Shown here piece by piece: positions 1 to 8,824 of a DNA stretch of 64,000 nt; within the stretch, counting starts at the first letter, position 1; every line of letters starts with the position of its first letter. The stretch comes from Peribacillus muralis. Its GTDB lineage: Bacteria; Bacillota; Bacilli; Bacillales; DSM-1321. The position numbers were made by a program, and so were the translations under genes. Under the pieces are notes generated by a model. That model searched no databases, was not told the origin of the DNA, and was given only the letters and a program-made list of their open reading frames with translations. Where the stretch lies: assembly GCF_001439925.1 (NCBI RefSeq), contig NZ_LMBV01000001.1, forward strand, positions 245,217 through 309,216, in the 5' to 3' direction.

Positions 1-70
1 TCGTCTCACGAAGACGCGCAATTCCCAAAGGAGTGTCGCCACCTTCCGTTGCGTTCGACTCAGTTTCTCC
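1..70. repeat. Partial copy of a GC-rich intergenic repeat
   Basis: The first 70 bases contain the words AGGAGTGTCGCCACCTTCCG and GACGCGCA. Close versions occur again near 55410-55460 (GGAGTGTCGTTGCCTTCCG, with nearby GACGCGC), so this looks like one end of a dispersed repeat cut by the window edge. No reading frame is evident. Positions 71-215 hold only the upstream region of the protease gene. Confidence 0.5.
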
Positions 71-215
71 GTTTAGCTTATGTCCGTCAAACTAGATAAA
101 AAGGTTAGTAAAACTACTTCTCTCGGTATACAATCTAGTTAGGGATAATAGTAGAGTGAGATCATGAGGTAATGTCATCGGTGGTTATTCTTAATTATTT
201 TTTTGGAGTGATTTC

Positions 216-2105
216 ATGTACAAACCTATTCAGGCGATTCTGCCGGTTGTTTTGCTGTTGATGTTGCTGCTGCTGCTGCCTTATCAGAGAGACTTTGCTT
301 TTGCAGAGGAAGCTCCACAATCGGATGGTGTCATCGTCAAGTATAAGGCGACGGATGATGAACCGATCAACGAGTTGATAGAGAAGGTTGAGGTTCCAAA
401 AGGGCAAACAACAGACAAGCTGATCGAAAAGCTTGAGAAACGGAAGAATGTCGAGTATGCAGAGCCGAACTATTTGTTCAAGAAGATGGAAATACCAAAC
501 GATCCAGCCTACATAGATCAATGGCATCATGAAAATCTTGGAACGGAAGCGGCATGGACAAAGTCGATGGGGGCGAATGGTATGATCGTGGCGATCATCG
601 ACGACGGGATCGATCGCAAACATGAGGATTTAACCGGGAAAATCGTCAACGCCTATGATACGATCCGCAAACGGAAGAATATTTTGCCGGAAGGGCAGCA
701 TGGGACGCATATTGCAGGCATCATTGCTGGAAGTGCCAACAACGGCATTGGTGGAGCGGGCGTTGCTCCGAATGTGAAACTGATGCCCATCAACGTTTTT
801 GAAGGAAAATATGCCGATACGGCCAATATCATTGAGGCGATACATTATGCGATCCAGCATAAAGCGAACATCATCAATATGAGTCTTGGAGTTAACGCGT
901 ATTCCGAGGCGTTTAATAAAGCCGTCCAGGAAGCCTCGAAAAAAGGGATCTTGATTGTCGCGGCTGCAGGTAATGAAGGCGATATGGGGAAAAATGTGCA
1001 GCGAGTATACCCAGCTGCATACAGTAACGTCATCTCCGTTGCGTCGACGGATAAAAGTGATAAGCGCACCAGTTATTCCAATTACGATTCAACTGTGGAT
1101 ATTGCAGCTCCTGGAGATAAGATCCTTTCAACCTTACCGCATGGTAGATATGGCTGGATGAGCGGAACATCGATGGCCACGCCTATGGTGGCGGGGGTAG
1201 CGGCACTCATTTGGTCCAATGAACCGAAGCTCAACAAAACGGAGGTTGAATATCGTCTCTATGATTCAGCGAAGGATCTGGGTACGAAAGGGAAAGACAT
1301 ATACTATGGAAACGGGAAGGTCAATGCCAAAAAGGCTCTCGAAATGAAGACGCTGGCACGACCGGTCGTTCAAACGATTTCCGATAAGGACATCAAGGTA
1401 ACAGGGAACATCCCAGCCGACTTTAAAACAGGAACCGTCTCGATTTACACCGATAAGAAACAGCTGGCGACAGTGAAGATCAACGGCCAAAAGACGTTTG
1501 CGGCAACGATTGCCAAACAAACAGCCGGCACGGCGATCTCGACAAGGATCATTGATAATTCTGGGAATAAAAGTGTGCCCGTTACATTTAAAGTGGAAGA
1601 TAAAACCGCGCCTAGTAAACCGTCAGTCAATACGGTTGGTGACAATACGGTAAAAGTGACCGGCAAAGCGGAGGCGGGCTCTTCCGTCACTGTCAAAAAT
1701 CGCAGTACGGTCCTTGGCAAAGCGAATGCCAATGGCGCAGGAAACTTCACCATAACGATATCAAAAAAACAAAAAGCCGGAATCGTCCTCTCGATTACAG
1801 CAACGGATAAAGCCGGCAATACTAGTCAATTTAAAACCGTGACCGTCGCAGACAAAACCGCACCTAGTAAACCGACGGTCGACAAAGTCACGACCAAAAC
1901 GACGATCGTAACAGGCAAAGCTGAAGCCAATTCGACTATGTCCATCAAGGTATCAGGGAAAGAGATCGGCTCTGCCACAGCAACGAATAAAGGCACCTTC
2001 GCGGTTAGGATCCCGAAGCAAAAAGCAGGGAAGAACCTTTATGTTACAGCTAAAGACAAAGCGAAACATGTAAGTGAAGCAAGAAAAGTCACGGTTACCA
2101 AGTAA
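216..2105 (+). CDS. Secreted subtilisin-like serine protease (S8) with C-terminal Ig-like repeats
   Basis: A 629-residue secreted endopeptidase. Residues 1-30 form a signal peptide with a long Leu-rich core and an AFA cleavage site. Residues about 32-95 look like the fervidolysin-type inhibitory propeptide. The S8 catalytic domain (about 100-375) has the full triad: Asp129 in IIDDGID, His162 in HGTHIAG and Ser319 in SGTSMATP. Three beta-rich repeats of about 80 residues follow; two open with DKTAPSKP and resemble bacterial Ig-like (Big_6-type) modules, probably for binding the wall or extending the enzyme. There is no sortase motif. ATG 216 is preceded by TTTGGAGTG. The gene is monocistronic and followed by a hairpin. 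The fold and activity are well supported; the natural substrate is unknown. Confidence 0.93.
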   Translation: MYKPIQAILPVVLLLMLLLLLPYQRDFAFAEEAPQSDGVIVKYKATDDEPINELIEKVEVPKGQTTDKLIEKLEKRKNVEYAEPNYLFKKMEIPNDPAYIDQWHHENLGTEAAWTKSMGANGMIVAIIDDGIDRKHEDLTGKIVNAYDTIRKRKNILPEGQHGTHIAGIIAGSANNGIGGAGVAPNVKLMPINVFEGKYADTANIIEAIHYAIQHKANIINMSLGVNAYSEAFNKAVQEASKKGILIVAAAGNEGDMGKNVQRVYPAAYSNVISVASTDKSDKRTSYSNYDSTVDIAAPGDKILSTLPHGRYGWMSGTSMATPMVAGVAALIWSNEPKLNKTEVEYRLYDSAKDLGTKGKDIYYGNGKVNAKKALEMKTLARPVVQTISDKDIKVTGNIPADFKTGTVSIYTDKKQLATVKINGQKTFAATIAKQTAGTAISTRIIDNSGNKSVPVTFKVEDKTAPSKPSVNTVGDNTVKVTGKAEAGSSVTVKNRSTVLGKANANGAGNFTITISKKQKAGIVLSITATDKAGNTSQFKTVTVADKTAPSKPTVDKVTTKTTIVTGKAEANSTMSIKVSGKEIGSATATNKGTFAVRIPKQKAGKNLYVTAKDKAKHVSEARKVTVTK

Positions 2106-2110
2106 CTGTA

Positions 2111-2152
2111 AGAGCAGCCACCAAATTGGTTATTGGGGGCTGTTTGCTTTTA
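2111..2152 (+). terminator. Possible terminator of the S8 protease gene
   Basis: AGCAGCC and GGGGGCTGTTT form a stem of about seven pairs around a long loop, followed by a broken T stretch. It is weaker than the other terminators in this window. Confidence 0.45.
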
Positions 2153-2305
2153 ATCAATCCAGTATCAGGGAATTCACATCTGATTATCCGCCAACAAATG
2201 AAAGGGTACTAACAATAATTTGTGCCTCAACCGTTTTGACACAAAAAAGAAGCAATAGTCCATACTGCTCCCGGATTTCCGATATATTGACCTTCACGAA
2301 TTTCT

Positions 2306-2497
2306 TTAAATCTCACCTTCTTCAAGCCTCCTATTATACTCCACTTTACTGATCATTCCCTTTGCGTTACAAGTTAGGCAATCGGTATAAATATCGTAGG
2401 CACCTGTACCTGCACAAACATGGCATTTCACATGAGTTTCCGGTATATCCTTATGCATGAATGAAAAAATCTTTTCAATATACTGCAGAATAATCAT
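2306..2497 (-). CDS. Small protein with a DnaJ-like CxxCxGxG zinc motif
   Basis: A 63-residue protein of unknown role. It has two cysteine pairs, C25xxC28xGxG and C40xxC43xxxG, the spacing of one DnaJ-type zinc-binding half, so it probably binds one zinc ion. There is no J domain, signal peptide or membrane segment. I chose ATG 2497 because AGGAG lies 8 nt upstream; an in-frame TTG at 2503 sits too close to that site. It stands alone on the minus strand between the protease and a phosphatase gene. Related short zinc-finger proteins are common in Bacillus and lack assigned functions. Coding status is likely because of the good ribosome site and the conserved motif. Confidence 0.7.
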   Translation of the reverse strand: MIILQYIEKIFSFMHKDIPETHVKCHVCAGTGAYDIYTDCLTCNAKGMISKVEYNRRLEEGEI

Positions 2498-2875
2498 TAC
2501 CAAAACTCCTTTTTTTTTCTATCATACAACGAAAAAGTGTGAAGGGAGCATGATATACAGTAACATTACTTAAACCATATACAGCCATTACATAGTTTAC
2601 ATGAAATTAAAGAAAGACCCTGATATGTAATTGACCTTTGTACCTCCATCTCACCAGTTGTTCAGAATAGCTATAGGACAATTCTAATGGAATTAATTTC
2701 TTAAGTTGAATTTTGCTGCAACAATCGCACCTTCCTACCTATTGTTCATTATAAAGAACATACGTAGAATTATAAAAGACGATTAAAATACAGCTCTATT
2801 ACATTTATTTTTATTAAGTGCATGAAAATGTTAGCTAGATGTTTTTATCCGAAAGAGCGGAAAGAGGTTATAAAG
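2498..2875. other. Gene-free gap before the first YwqE-like gene
   Basis: This AT-rich stretch separates the divergent zinc-protein gene and the phosphatase gene. I see no reading frame longer than about 40 codons with a ribosome site and no recognisable RNA. It probably holds the promoters of both neighbours. Confidence 0.4.
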
Positions 2876-3643
2876 ATGATTGATATACACTCCCACATTT
2901 TACCCGGTGTTGATGACGGGGCCAAGCACATTACAGAGAGCATAGCCATGGCAAAGCTTGCAGTATCGGAGGGTATTCAGACCATCATTGCCACTCCTCA
3001 TCATAAAAATGGTCATTTTGAAAATGAGAAAAACGATATTATCGAAAAAGTCGCAGAACTAAATGAAGTATTGAAAGCGGAGGCGATTGACCTCGAAGTC
3101 TTGCCAGGTCAGGAAACAAGAATATATGGAGATTTATTATCGGATCATCAGGAAGCAAGGATTCTAACACTTAACGATGCAGGAAGATATGTGTTCATCG
3201 AATTGCCATCTGACCATGTTCCGGCCTATACAGAACCTTTATTATATGAAATTCAAATGAAAGGGCTAGTTCCGATCATTGTTCATCCAGAGAGGAATCT
3301 GGAGTTTTTGGAATCCCCCAATCACCTTTATAAGCTTGTTAAGCATGGGGCCTTGACACAAATAACGGCAAAAAGCATTGTCGGCGGGTTTGGGAAGAAA
3401 ACGAAAAAATTCGCCCTGCAGCTAATAGAGAAAAAGTTGACTCACTATGTCGCGTCTGATGCACATAATACGAAAAACCGTGCCTTCCATATGCTTGCGG
3501 CTTTCAATGAAATAGAAAACAAATATGGTGCAGACATGAAATATTTATTCATGGAAAATGCCGAGCTGCTCGTCCAAGGCAAACTCGCCTACAAGGAAAT
3601 GCCGGAAAAAATAGAAACTAGAAAATTTTTGGGCATATTTTAA
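2876..3643 (+). CDS. Tyrosine-protein phosphatase, CpsB/CapC (YwqE) family, copy 1
   Basis: A 255-residue PHP-fold manganese-dependent phosphatase expected to remove phosphate from tyrosine kinases of the YwqD/CpsD type. Metal ligands are visible in HSHILPGVDDG at the N terminus, ATPHH near residue 43, PGQE near 81, VHPERN near 138 and SDAHN near 195. The reading frame is open 18 codons further upstream, but ATG 2876 aligns with the start of its paralogue at 6195 and follows AAAGAGG. It stands alone, about 1.8 kb before the kinase operon, with the SGNH gene converging on it. It looks like a duplicate of the in-operon copy; both keep all metal residues. Confidence 0.88.
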   Translation: MIDIHSHILPGVDDGAKHITESIAMAKLAVSEGIQTIIATPHHKNGHFENEKNDIIEKVAELNEVLKAEAIDLEVLPGQETRIYGDLLSDHQEARILTLNDAGRYVFIELPSDHVPAYTEPLLYEIQMKGLVPIIVHPERNLEFLESPNHLYKLVKHGALTQITAKSIVGGFGKKTKKFALQLIEKKLTHYVASDAHNTKNRAFHMLAAFNEIENKYGADMKYLFMENAELLVQGKLAYKEMPEKIETRKFLGIF

Positions 3644-3645
3644 TA

Positions 3646-3684
3646 CAAAACGCCACACCACCTTAAGTGGGATGTGGCGTTTTC
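3646..3684. terminator. Bidirectional terminator
   Basis: AAAACGCCACACC pairs with the complementary GATGTGGCGTTTT arm, with A and T runs on the two sides. It separates the converging phosphatase and SGNH genes and can serve both. Confidence 0.85.
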
Positions 3685-3687
3685 ACA

Positions 3688-4470
3688 TTAAGGCTGTTTA
3701 ACGAAGAACTCCTCTAAATACAAGCTCCATATTTTATACCCATTTTCATTAGGTAACTCACGGTCTTCGTTCAAGACATCCTTCATATTTTCGGATGACA
3801 AATCCGGCCAATTGCTCCAGTGGTTAAGGTACGGAATTTTGTTGACTTTAGCGTATTTTTCCAGTTCCTTCACTTGATTTGGATAATATGTAGCCTTGTA
3901 TAAAGGGTTAGGCGGTTGAAGCATGAACTGTGTTTCCTTGCGGTCGGATGTAACATCTTTAATGATTGACGTGATATTTGCAAGAGACTCGTCGATGGGG
4001 ACATTCCCATTATCCTTAATTGTAAAAGGCTCCAATAAAATCAAATCGGCTTTAGCTTCGATTAAATCTTCTTGTTTATTTTGGAGCACGAATTGTGAAC
4101 TCATCAAATCGTAAATTAAACCATCTACCTGAACGGTGTCTCCGTATGTAGTATCCAGCTGATCAGCTAAATCATCAGGTAAGTTATACGTCTCATTTCC
4201 AAGGGAATTCGAACCAACCAACAATAACTTGAACGGTTTTCCCTCTGATAATCTTTGTTTATATAACTCTTGGCTTTCCTTCGGCCAATTCCCGATGTAT
4301 TTAATTAAGTCTTCACGGTGGGGACTTGCTTTACTAGTTTCCACCTGCGGATTTTTTGTTGCAGGCTCACTGATGCTAGCTTCGGAGATTTTACCTTTCC
4401 AATGAATATTACCCATGACTATGGATGTGATGGCGAGCATTACACAAAAAGTAGGTAACAAGACCTTCAT
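3688..4470 (-). CDS. Membrane-anchored or secreted SGNH/GDSL hydrolase-like protein
   Basis: A 260-residue exported protein. Residues 1-20 form a hydrophobic anchor or signal, followed by a Ser/Thr/Pro/Lys-rich linker and a domain with the SGNH block I region (LLLVGSNSLG, the Ser being the presumed nucleophile). Genes of this type sit in Bacillus exopolysaccharide loci and are thought to deacylate surface polymers. The usual C-terminal Asp-x-x-His pair is not evident: the matching region reads LPNENGYKIW, so activity is uncertain. ATG 4470 is preceded by GGAGG seven bases away; the open frame extends to 4545 without a better site. It is divergent from ywqC and convergent with the first phosphatase gene. 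Confidence 0.7.
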   Translation of the reverse strand: MKVLLPTFCVMLAITSIVMGNIHWKGKISEASISEPATKNPQVETSKASPHREDLIKYIGNWPKESQELYKQRLSEGKPFKLLLVGSNSLGNETYNLPDDLADQLDTTYGDTVQVDGLIYDLMSSQFVLQNKQEDLIEAKADLILLEPFTIKDNGNVPIDESLANITSIIKDVTSDRKETQFMLQPPNPLYKATYYPNQVKELEKYAKVNKIPYLNHWSNWPDLSSENMKDVLNEDRELPNENGYKIWSLYLEEFFVKQP

Positions 4471-4630
4471 ACTGATTCCTCCATGACATAATGTTACATA
4501 TTTCCACAAAATAATTGTAATTTGTACCAATAATGAAATATTCATACCAATTTATTAGGGCGTATGGTTTAATATAAATATCAAATTACCTAAAATTATG
4601 GCAAAAAAAACAATGAATGGCAAGTTTTTA

Positions 4631-4639
4631 TGTTATAAT
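4631..4639 (+). promoter_or_regulatory. Extended -10 promoter element upstream of ywqC
   Basis: TGTTATAAT matches an extended -10 (TGnTATAAT) about 34 bases before the ywqC start. No good -35 is visible, which fits extended -10 promoters. Confidence 0.5.
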
Positions 4640-4672
4640 ACGTTTGCTGTTATTTATAAGTTGGAGGGAATC

Positions 4673-5413
4673 ATGGAAGAAACAATAAGTATTAAAGACC
4701 TATTTTTAACCCTGCGAAAGCGATTAAACCTAATCATCATCGTAACGGCACTTGCTGTTTTAGTAAGTGGAGCTGTCAGCTATTTTCTATTAACGCCAAT
4801 CTATCAGGCATCCACGCAACTGCTGGTCAATCAATCGAAGAATGAAGAAGCACTCTATAACTACAATGAAGTCCAAACGAACCTTCAATTAATCAATACA
4901 TATAATGTCATCATTAAAAGTTCGGCAATATTGGAGTTAGTTAAAGAAGATCTTAATCTTGATATGACAGCAGCAGAGCTAAATGAAAAGATCACGGTTG
5001 CAAGTGAACAAAATTCACAAGTGGTCAATATTATTGTCGAGGATGAAAATCCACAAACGGCAGTGGATATTGCCAATAAGACGGCAGAAGTGTTTCAAAA
5101 ACAAATCGTCGAGATCATGAACGTAGATAATGTAACGTTATTGGCCAAAGCGGAGAATAAAGAAAACCCATCTCCAATCAAGCCACAGCCGTTGCTTAAC
5201 ATTGCGATAGCATTGGTTGTCGGATTAATGGCGGGTGTAGGGCTTGCGTTCTTGCTGGAATATTTGGATAACACGATCAAGACAGAGCAGGATATCGAGA
5301 AACAACTAGGGGTGCCTATACTTGGTGTCATTGGAACGATTGATGGCCAAGGGGATAATAGTTTACGCTCCGAAAGAACGACTACACGTGGAAGAGGCGA
5401 AAAAGTTGGCTAA
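4673..5413 (+). CDS. ywqC: Tyrosine-kinase modulator / chain-length regulator (Wzz family)
   Basis: A 246-residue membrane protein, the transmembrane activator of the cytoplasmic tyrosine kinase encoded next to it; the pair controls polysaccharide chain length or export. It has the Wzz layout: a membrane segment at about residues 20-40, a long extracytoplasmic part, a PxxP-type stretch (SPIKPQP) and a second membrane segment at about 170-192, then a short cytoplasmic tail. ATG 4673 follows GGAGGG; the upstream open frame from 4598 has no ribosome site. Its last codons overlap the kinase start, so the two are probably translationally coupled. It is the first gene of the polysaccharide operon. 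Confidence 0.88.
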   Translation: MEETISIKDLFLTLRKRLNLIIIVTALAVLVSGAVSYFLLTPIYQASTQLLVNQSKNEEALYNYNEVQTNLQLINTYNVIIKSSAILELVKEDLNLDMTAAELNEKITVASEQNSQVVNIIVEDENPQTAVDIANKTAEVFQKQIVEIMNVDNVTLLAKAENKENPSPIKPQPLLNIAIALVVGLMAGVGLAFLLEYLDNTIKTEQDIEKQLGVPILGVIGTIDGQGDNSLRSERTTTRGRGEKVG

Positions 5414-6101
5414 AGATAAAAAGATAAAGCTTGATTCTAAAAGAAAGTTAATTGCGAAATTCAATCCTAAATCCCCGATATCGGAACAATTCCGCACCAT
5501 CCGGACAAACATTCAATTCTCGGCTGTTGATGAAGAGGTACGTTCAATCATGGTCACATCTTCAGGTCCGGGCGAAGGAAAATCCACAACAGCGGCCAAT
5601 CTCGCTATCGTATTCGCCCAACAAGGAAAAACGGTTCTTCTTGTCGATGCTGACTTGAGAAAACCGACCGTTCATTACACCTTCAATTTACCGAATACGT
5701 TCGGAATGACGAATGTATTGACGAAACGGATGGATTTAAAGGAAGCTGTCGTTGAAACTGATGAAAAAAACCTTTTTGTGTTATCCAGCGGCCCAATCCC
5801 GCCTAATCCAGCTGAATTACTAGGCTCAAAATCGATGACCGAGGTATTCGAACGATTTTACGAGGAATTTGACATCATCGTCATGGATACACCTCCAGTT
5901 TTAGCGGTAACGGATGCCCAAATTCTATCGAACAAATGTGATGGAACGATTCTAGTCGTTTCGAGCGGGAAAACCGGAACGGAACAAGCAATAAAAGCAA
6001 AAGAACTATTGAATGCTGCTTCATGCAACCTTTTAGGTGTTGTGTTAAATAACAAAAAAATGCAAAAAAACAGCCAATACTACTATTATTACGGAAACTG
6101 A
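5406..6101 (+). CDS. ywqD: Cytoplasmic tyrosine-protein kinase (CpsD/CapB, BY-kinase)
   Basis: A 231-residue bacterial tyrosine kinase that autophosphorylates and works with YwqC to control polysaccharide synthesis. It has Walker A GPGEGKST (Lys59), Walker A' VLLVDADLRKPT, Walker B DIIVMDTPP, and a C-terminal tyrosine cluster of five consecutive Tyr residues, the usual autophosphorylation site. I chose TTG 5406: GGAAGAGG ends 8 nt upstream and the start overlaps the ywqC stop. An ATG-containing extension back to 5322 lies inside ywqC and lacks a ribosome site. The product should be dephosphorylated by the YwqE-type enzymes at 2876 and 6195. Confidence 0.9.
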   Translation: MAKDKKIKLDSKRKLIAKFNPKSPISEQFRTIRTNIQFSAVDEEVRSIMVTSSGPGEGKSTTAANLAIVFAQQGKTVLLVDADLRKPTVHYTFNLPNTFGMTNVLTKRMDLKEAVVETDEKNLFVLSSGPIPPNPAELLGSKSMTEVFERFYEEFDIIVMDTPPVLAVTDAQILSNKCDGTILVVSSGKTGTEQAIKAKELLNAASCNLLGVVLNNKKMQKNSQYYYYYGN

Positions 6102-6194
6102 AAAAAGGACTGCTTAGCTGTTCGTCTGTAGTTTACTAGAGTGTATATTCGTAATTTTCGTACAGTAAAACAATCAGGATAAAGGGGTGAAGGC

Positions 6195-6962
6195 ATGATA
6201 GACATCCATTCCCACATATTGCCCGGGGTTGATGATGGCGCTAAATCGATCGAGGATAGTCTGCAAATGGCGAGAATGGCCGTAATTGAGGGAATACATA
6301 AGATCATTGCAACTCCCCATCATATGAATGGCAAATACGAAAATCGTAAAGAAGACATCATTGCCAGGGTGGCAACCCTTAATGAAGTGTTGCAAGCGCA
6401 AGCGATACCGCTTGAAATCCTTCCGGGACAAGAGACAAGGATATATGGAGATATGTTGAAAGATTATAAACTTGAAGAGATCGTCACCTTGAATGATGGC
6501 GGTAAGTATCTTTTCATTGAACTACCATCGGCACATGTCCCGCGCTATACGGAACAATTGCTCTCAGATATACAGTTCGAGCGTCTAACTCCGATTATTG
6601 TCCACCCGGAACGAAACCAAGAATTAATCGAAAATCCCGATCTTTTATATAAGCTTGTCAATAACGGGACACTTACACAAGTGACCGCCGCTAGCGTTTC
6701 AGGTGCCTTCGGGAAAGCAATACAAAAATTCTCCATGCAATTAATTGAGGCGAACTTAACGCACTTCGTTTCATCAGATGCTCATAATATCACAAATCGA
6801 AGCTTCAAAATGAACGAAGCTTATGATGCCATTGAAAAGAAATACAGCGTAGACTATGTCAACCTGTTCCTGGATAATGCCGAGTTGCTTGTCGAAGGTA
6901 AATCCATTTATAAAGAAGTTCCTGAAAAGATTAAAAAGAAAAAGTTTTTAGGCGTTTTTTGA
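6195..6962 (+). CDS. ywqE: Tyrosine-protein phosphatase, CpsB/CapC (YwqE) family, copy 2
   Basis: A 255-residue PHP-family phosphatase, the cognate antagonist of the upstream kinase. The PHP metal motifs HSHILPGVDDG, ATPHH, PGQETRIYGD, VHPERN and SDAHN are all present. It is strongly similar over its whole length to the 2876 protein (same length and same C-terminal KKFLG-F ending), showing a gene duplication. ATG 6195 follows AAAGGGGTG. It lies 93 nt after ywqD, giving the usual ywqC-ywqD-ywqE order of Bacillus subtilis, and this is probably the original copy. Confidence 0.92.
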   Translation: MIDIHSHILPGVDDGAKSIEDSLQMARMAVIEGIHKIIATPHHMNGKYENRKEDIIARVATLNEVLQAQAIPLEILPGQETRIYGDMLKDYKLEEIVTLNDGGKYLFIELPSAHVPRYTEQLLSDIQFERLTPIIVHPERNQELIENPDLLYKLVNNGTLTQVTAASVSGAFGKAIQKFSMQLIEANLTHFVSSDAHNITNRSFKMNEAYDAIEKKYSVDYVNLFLDNAELLVEGKSIYKEVPEKIKKKKFLGVF

Positions 6963-7239
6963 TTTAAGTAATTTTGAGAATATTCAGTTATTTGGACCAC
7001 CTTCATTGTTTAGTAACAAGTAACTAATGCTTGCGGCAGGATATGAGCTGAACCCAGGTCAGGCTGCATCATTTTATTTTTTCAATCTTGCCAATTTTCA
7101 CTGAAGTGAATAATACTGCCTATTTTTTATCGGATGAAAAATTCAGTAGTTTAACAGATTTTTTCATTTCCTGAAAAATTAGAAAGATATTTTGCACCGG
7201 AACAATGAGGAAAACGAATAACTAGAGGGGGAAACAAAT

Positions 7240-8121
7240 ATGAAAAAGGTGAAAAAAGCAATAATTCCAGCGGCGGGGCTAGGAACAAGGTTCCTGCCTG
7301 CGACAAAAGCGATGCCCAAGGAAATGCTGCCTATCGTAGATAAGCCGACCATCCAATATATCATTGAAGAAGCCGTCGCGTCAGGAATTGAAGATATCAT
7401 TATCGTCACCGGCAAAGGCAAGCGTGCCATTGAGGATCACTTCGATAACGCATTCGAACTCGAAAACAATTTAATGGAGAAAAACAAATACGAATTACTT
7501 GAAAAAGTCCAAGCACCTTCCAAAGTGGACATACACTACATAAGGCAAAAAGAACCAAAAGGATTAGGCCACGCAGTCTGGTGTGCAAGGAAATTCATTG
7601 GCGATGAGCCATTCGCCGTTTTGCTGGGCGACGATATCGTCCAAGCGGAAACACCTTGTTTAAAACAATTGATCAACGAATACGATAAAACCCTCTCGTC
7701 GGTCATCGGTGTCCAAACCGTTCCACAAGAAGAAACGCACCGTTACGGAATTGTCGATCCAGGCAGCCAAAACGGGCGACGCTATGAAGTAAACAACTTT
7801 GTCGAAAAACCAGCAAAAGGAACAGCACCATCCAACCTGGCAATCATGGGCCGATACATTTTTACCCCGGAAATATTCATGTTCCTGGAGAAACAAGAAC
7901 TAGGAGCAGGCGGAGAAATTCAACTTACCGATGCCATCCAAAAACTGAACGAAATACAACGAGTCTTTGCCTACGACTTTGAAGGAAAACGATTTGACGT
8001 CGGCGAGAAATTAGGATTCATCCAGACAACAATCGAGTTTGCACTGAAGAACAACAATCTTAAAGATGATATTTTAGCCTTTATAGAGGACTTACTAGAA
8101 AAACAAAAGATAAAAGACTAA
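7240..8121 (+). CDS. galU: UTP--glucose-1-phosphate uridylyltransferase
   Basis: A 293-residue enzyme making UDP-glucose from UTP and glucose-1-phosphate, the sugar donor for exopolysaccharide, glycolipid and teichoic acid glucosylation. The N-terminal nucleotide-binding motif is intact ([19 protein letters not shown]), as are the active-site segment VEKP near residue 187 and the GGEIQLTDA segment near 223. Length matches GtaB/GalU (about 290). ATG 7240 follows AGAGGGGG. It lies 277 nt after ywqE, so it may have its own promoter, and it is 21 nt before the priming transferase. It may be a locus-specific copy in addition to a gtaB elsewhere in the genome. Confidence 0.95.
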   Translation: MKKVKKAIIPAAGLGTRFLPATKAMPKEMLPIVDKPTIQYIIEEAVASGIEDIIIVTGKGKRAIEDHFDNAFELENNLMEKNKYELLEKVQAPSKVDIHYIRQKEPKGLGHAVWCARKFIGDEPFAVLLGDDIVQAETPCLKQLINEYDKTLSSVIGVQTVPQEETHRYGIVDPGSQNGRRYEVNNFVEKPAKGTAPSNLAIMGRYIFTPEIFMFLEKQELGAGGEIQLTDAIQKLNEIQRVFAYDFEGKRFDVGEKLGFIQTTIEFALKNNNLKDDILAFIEDLLEKQKIKD

Positions 8122-8142
8122 ACGAGTAAGGGAGGATCCAAT

Positions 8143-8823
8143 TTGAAAGCTGTAGCAGTTGAGCAGAGGGTGGCATCATCTGACCACATATTAACGGCTG
8201 ACCAAGTAAATGCTAACGTAAGCTATTTAAGAACGAAAAGAATCATAGACATCATAGGTTCACTCTTAGGAATTATATTTTTATCACCCCTTTTTATCCT
8301 TGTAGCTATACTAATTAAAATCGAAGACCCAAAAGGACCTGTTTTCTTTAAACAGGTTCGAGTAGGTAAAGCAGAAACTGAATTCCATATGTACAAATTC
8401 AGATCCATGGTCTCCGACGCCGAAGAAAGATTAAAAGACTTACTAGCCCTAAACGAAGTCTCAGGAGCCATGTTTAAAATGAAGGATGACCCGAGGATAA
8501 CAAGAATCGGTAAGTTCATCCGCAAAACGAGTATAGATGAGCTGCCTCAACTATGGAACGTATTAAAAGGTGATATGAGCTTGGTTGGGCCCAGGCCGCC
8601 GCTGCTACGCGAGGTAGAGGAATATACCTCTTATGATAAGCAACGATTACTAGTTACTCCTGGGTGCACAGGGTTATGGCAGGTAAGTGGGAGAAATGAA
8701 ACGAGTTTTTCACAAATGGTAGAGTTAGATTTGATATATATAAAAAAATCGACTATCTTTTTTGATTTAAAAATTTTAGTGAAAACAGTGCTGGTCCTGA
8801 TTTCAGGAAAAGGAGCGTATTAA
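8143..8823 (+). CDS. Priming sugar transferase (undecaprenyl-phosphate sugar phosphotransferase)
   Basis: A 226-residue membrane enzyme that starts a repeat unit by moving a sugar-1-phosphate onto undecaprenyl phosphate. One hydrophobic hairpin lies at about residues 35-60, followed by the polyprenyl-glycosylphosphotransferase catalytic part: KIEDPKGPVFFKQVRVG, the KFRSM segment, the RKTSIDELPQLWNVLKGDMS core, VGPRPP, and a C-terminal GLWQVSGRN. It resembles EpsL/WbaP-type short forms; the sugar cannot be read from sequence. TTG 8143 follows GGGAGGATCCAA. Its last codons contain AAAGGAG, which probably serves as ribosome site for the next gene. Confidence 0.92.
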   Translation: MKAVAVEQRVASSDHILTADQVNANVSYLRTKRIIDIIGSLLGIIFLSPLFILVAILIKIEDPKGPVFFKQVRVGKAETEFHMYKFRSMVSDAEERLKDLLALNEVSGAMFKMKDDPRITRIGKFIRKTSIDELPQLWNVLKGDMSLVGPRPPLLREVEEYTSYDKQRLLVTPGCTGLWQVSGRNETSFSQMVELDLIYIKKSTIFFDLKILVKTVLVLISGKGAY

Positions 8824-8824
8824 G

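Noticed and set aside
5322-5413. Frameshift between ywqC and ywqD
   Set aside because: Both products have normal family length if the kinase starts at TTG 5406, which has a good ribosome site; the overlap is natural coupling.
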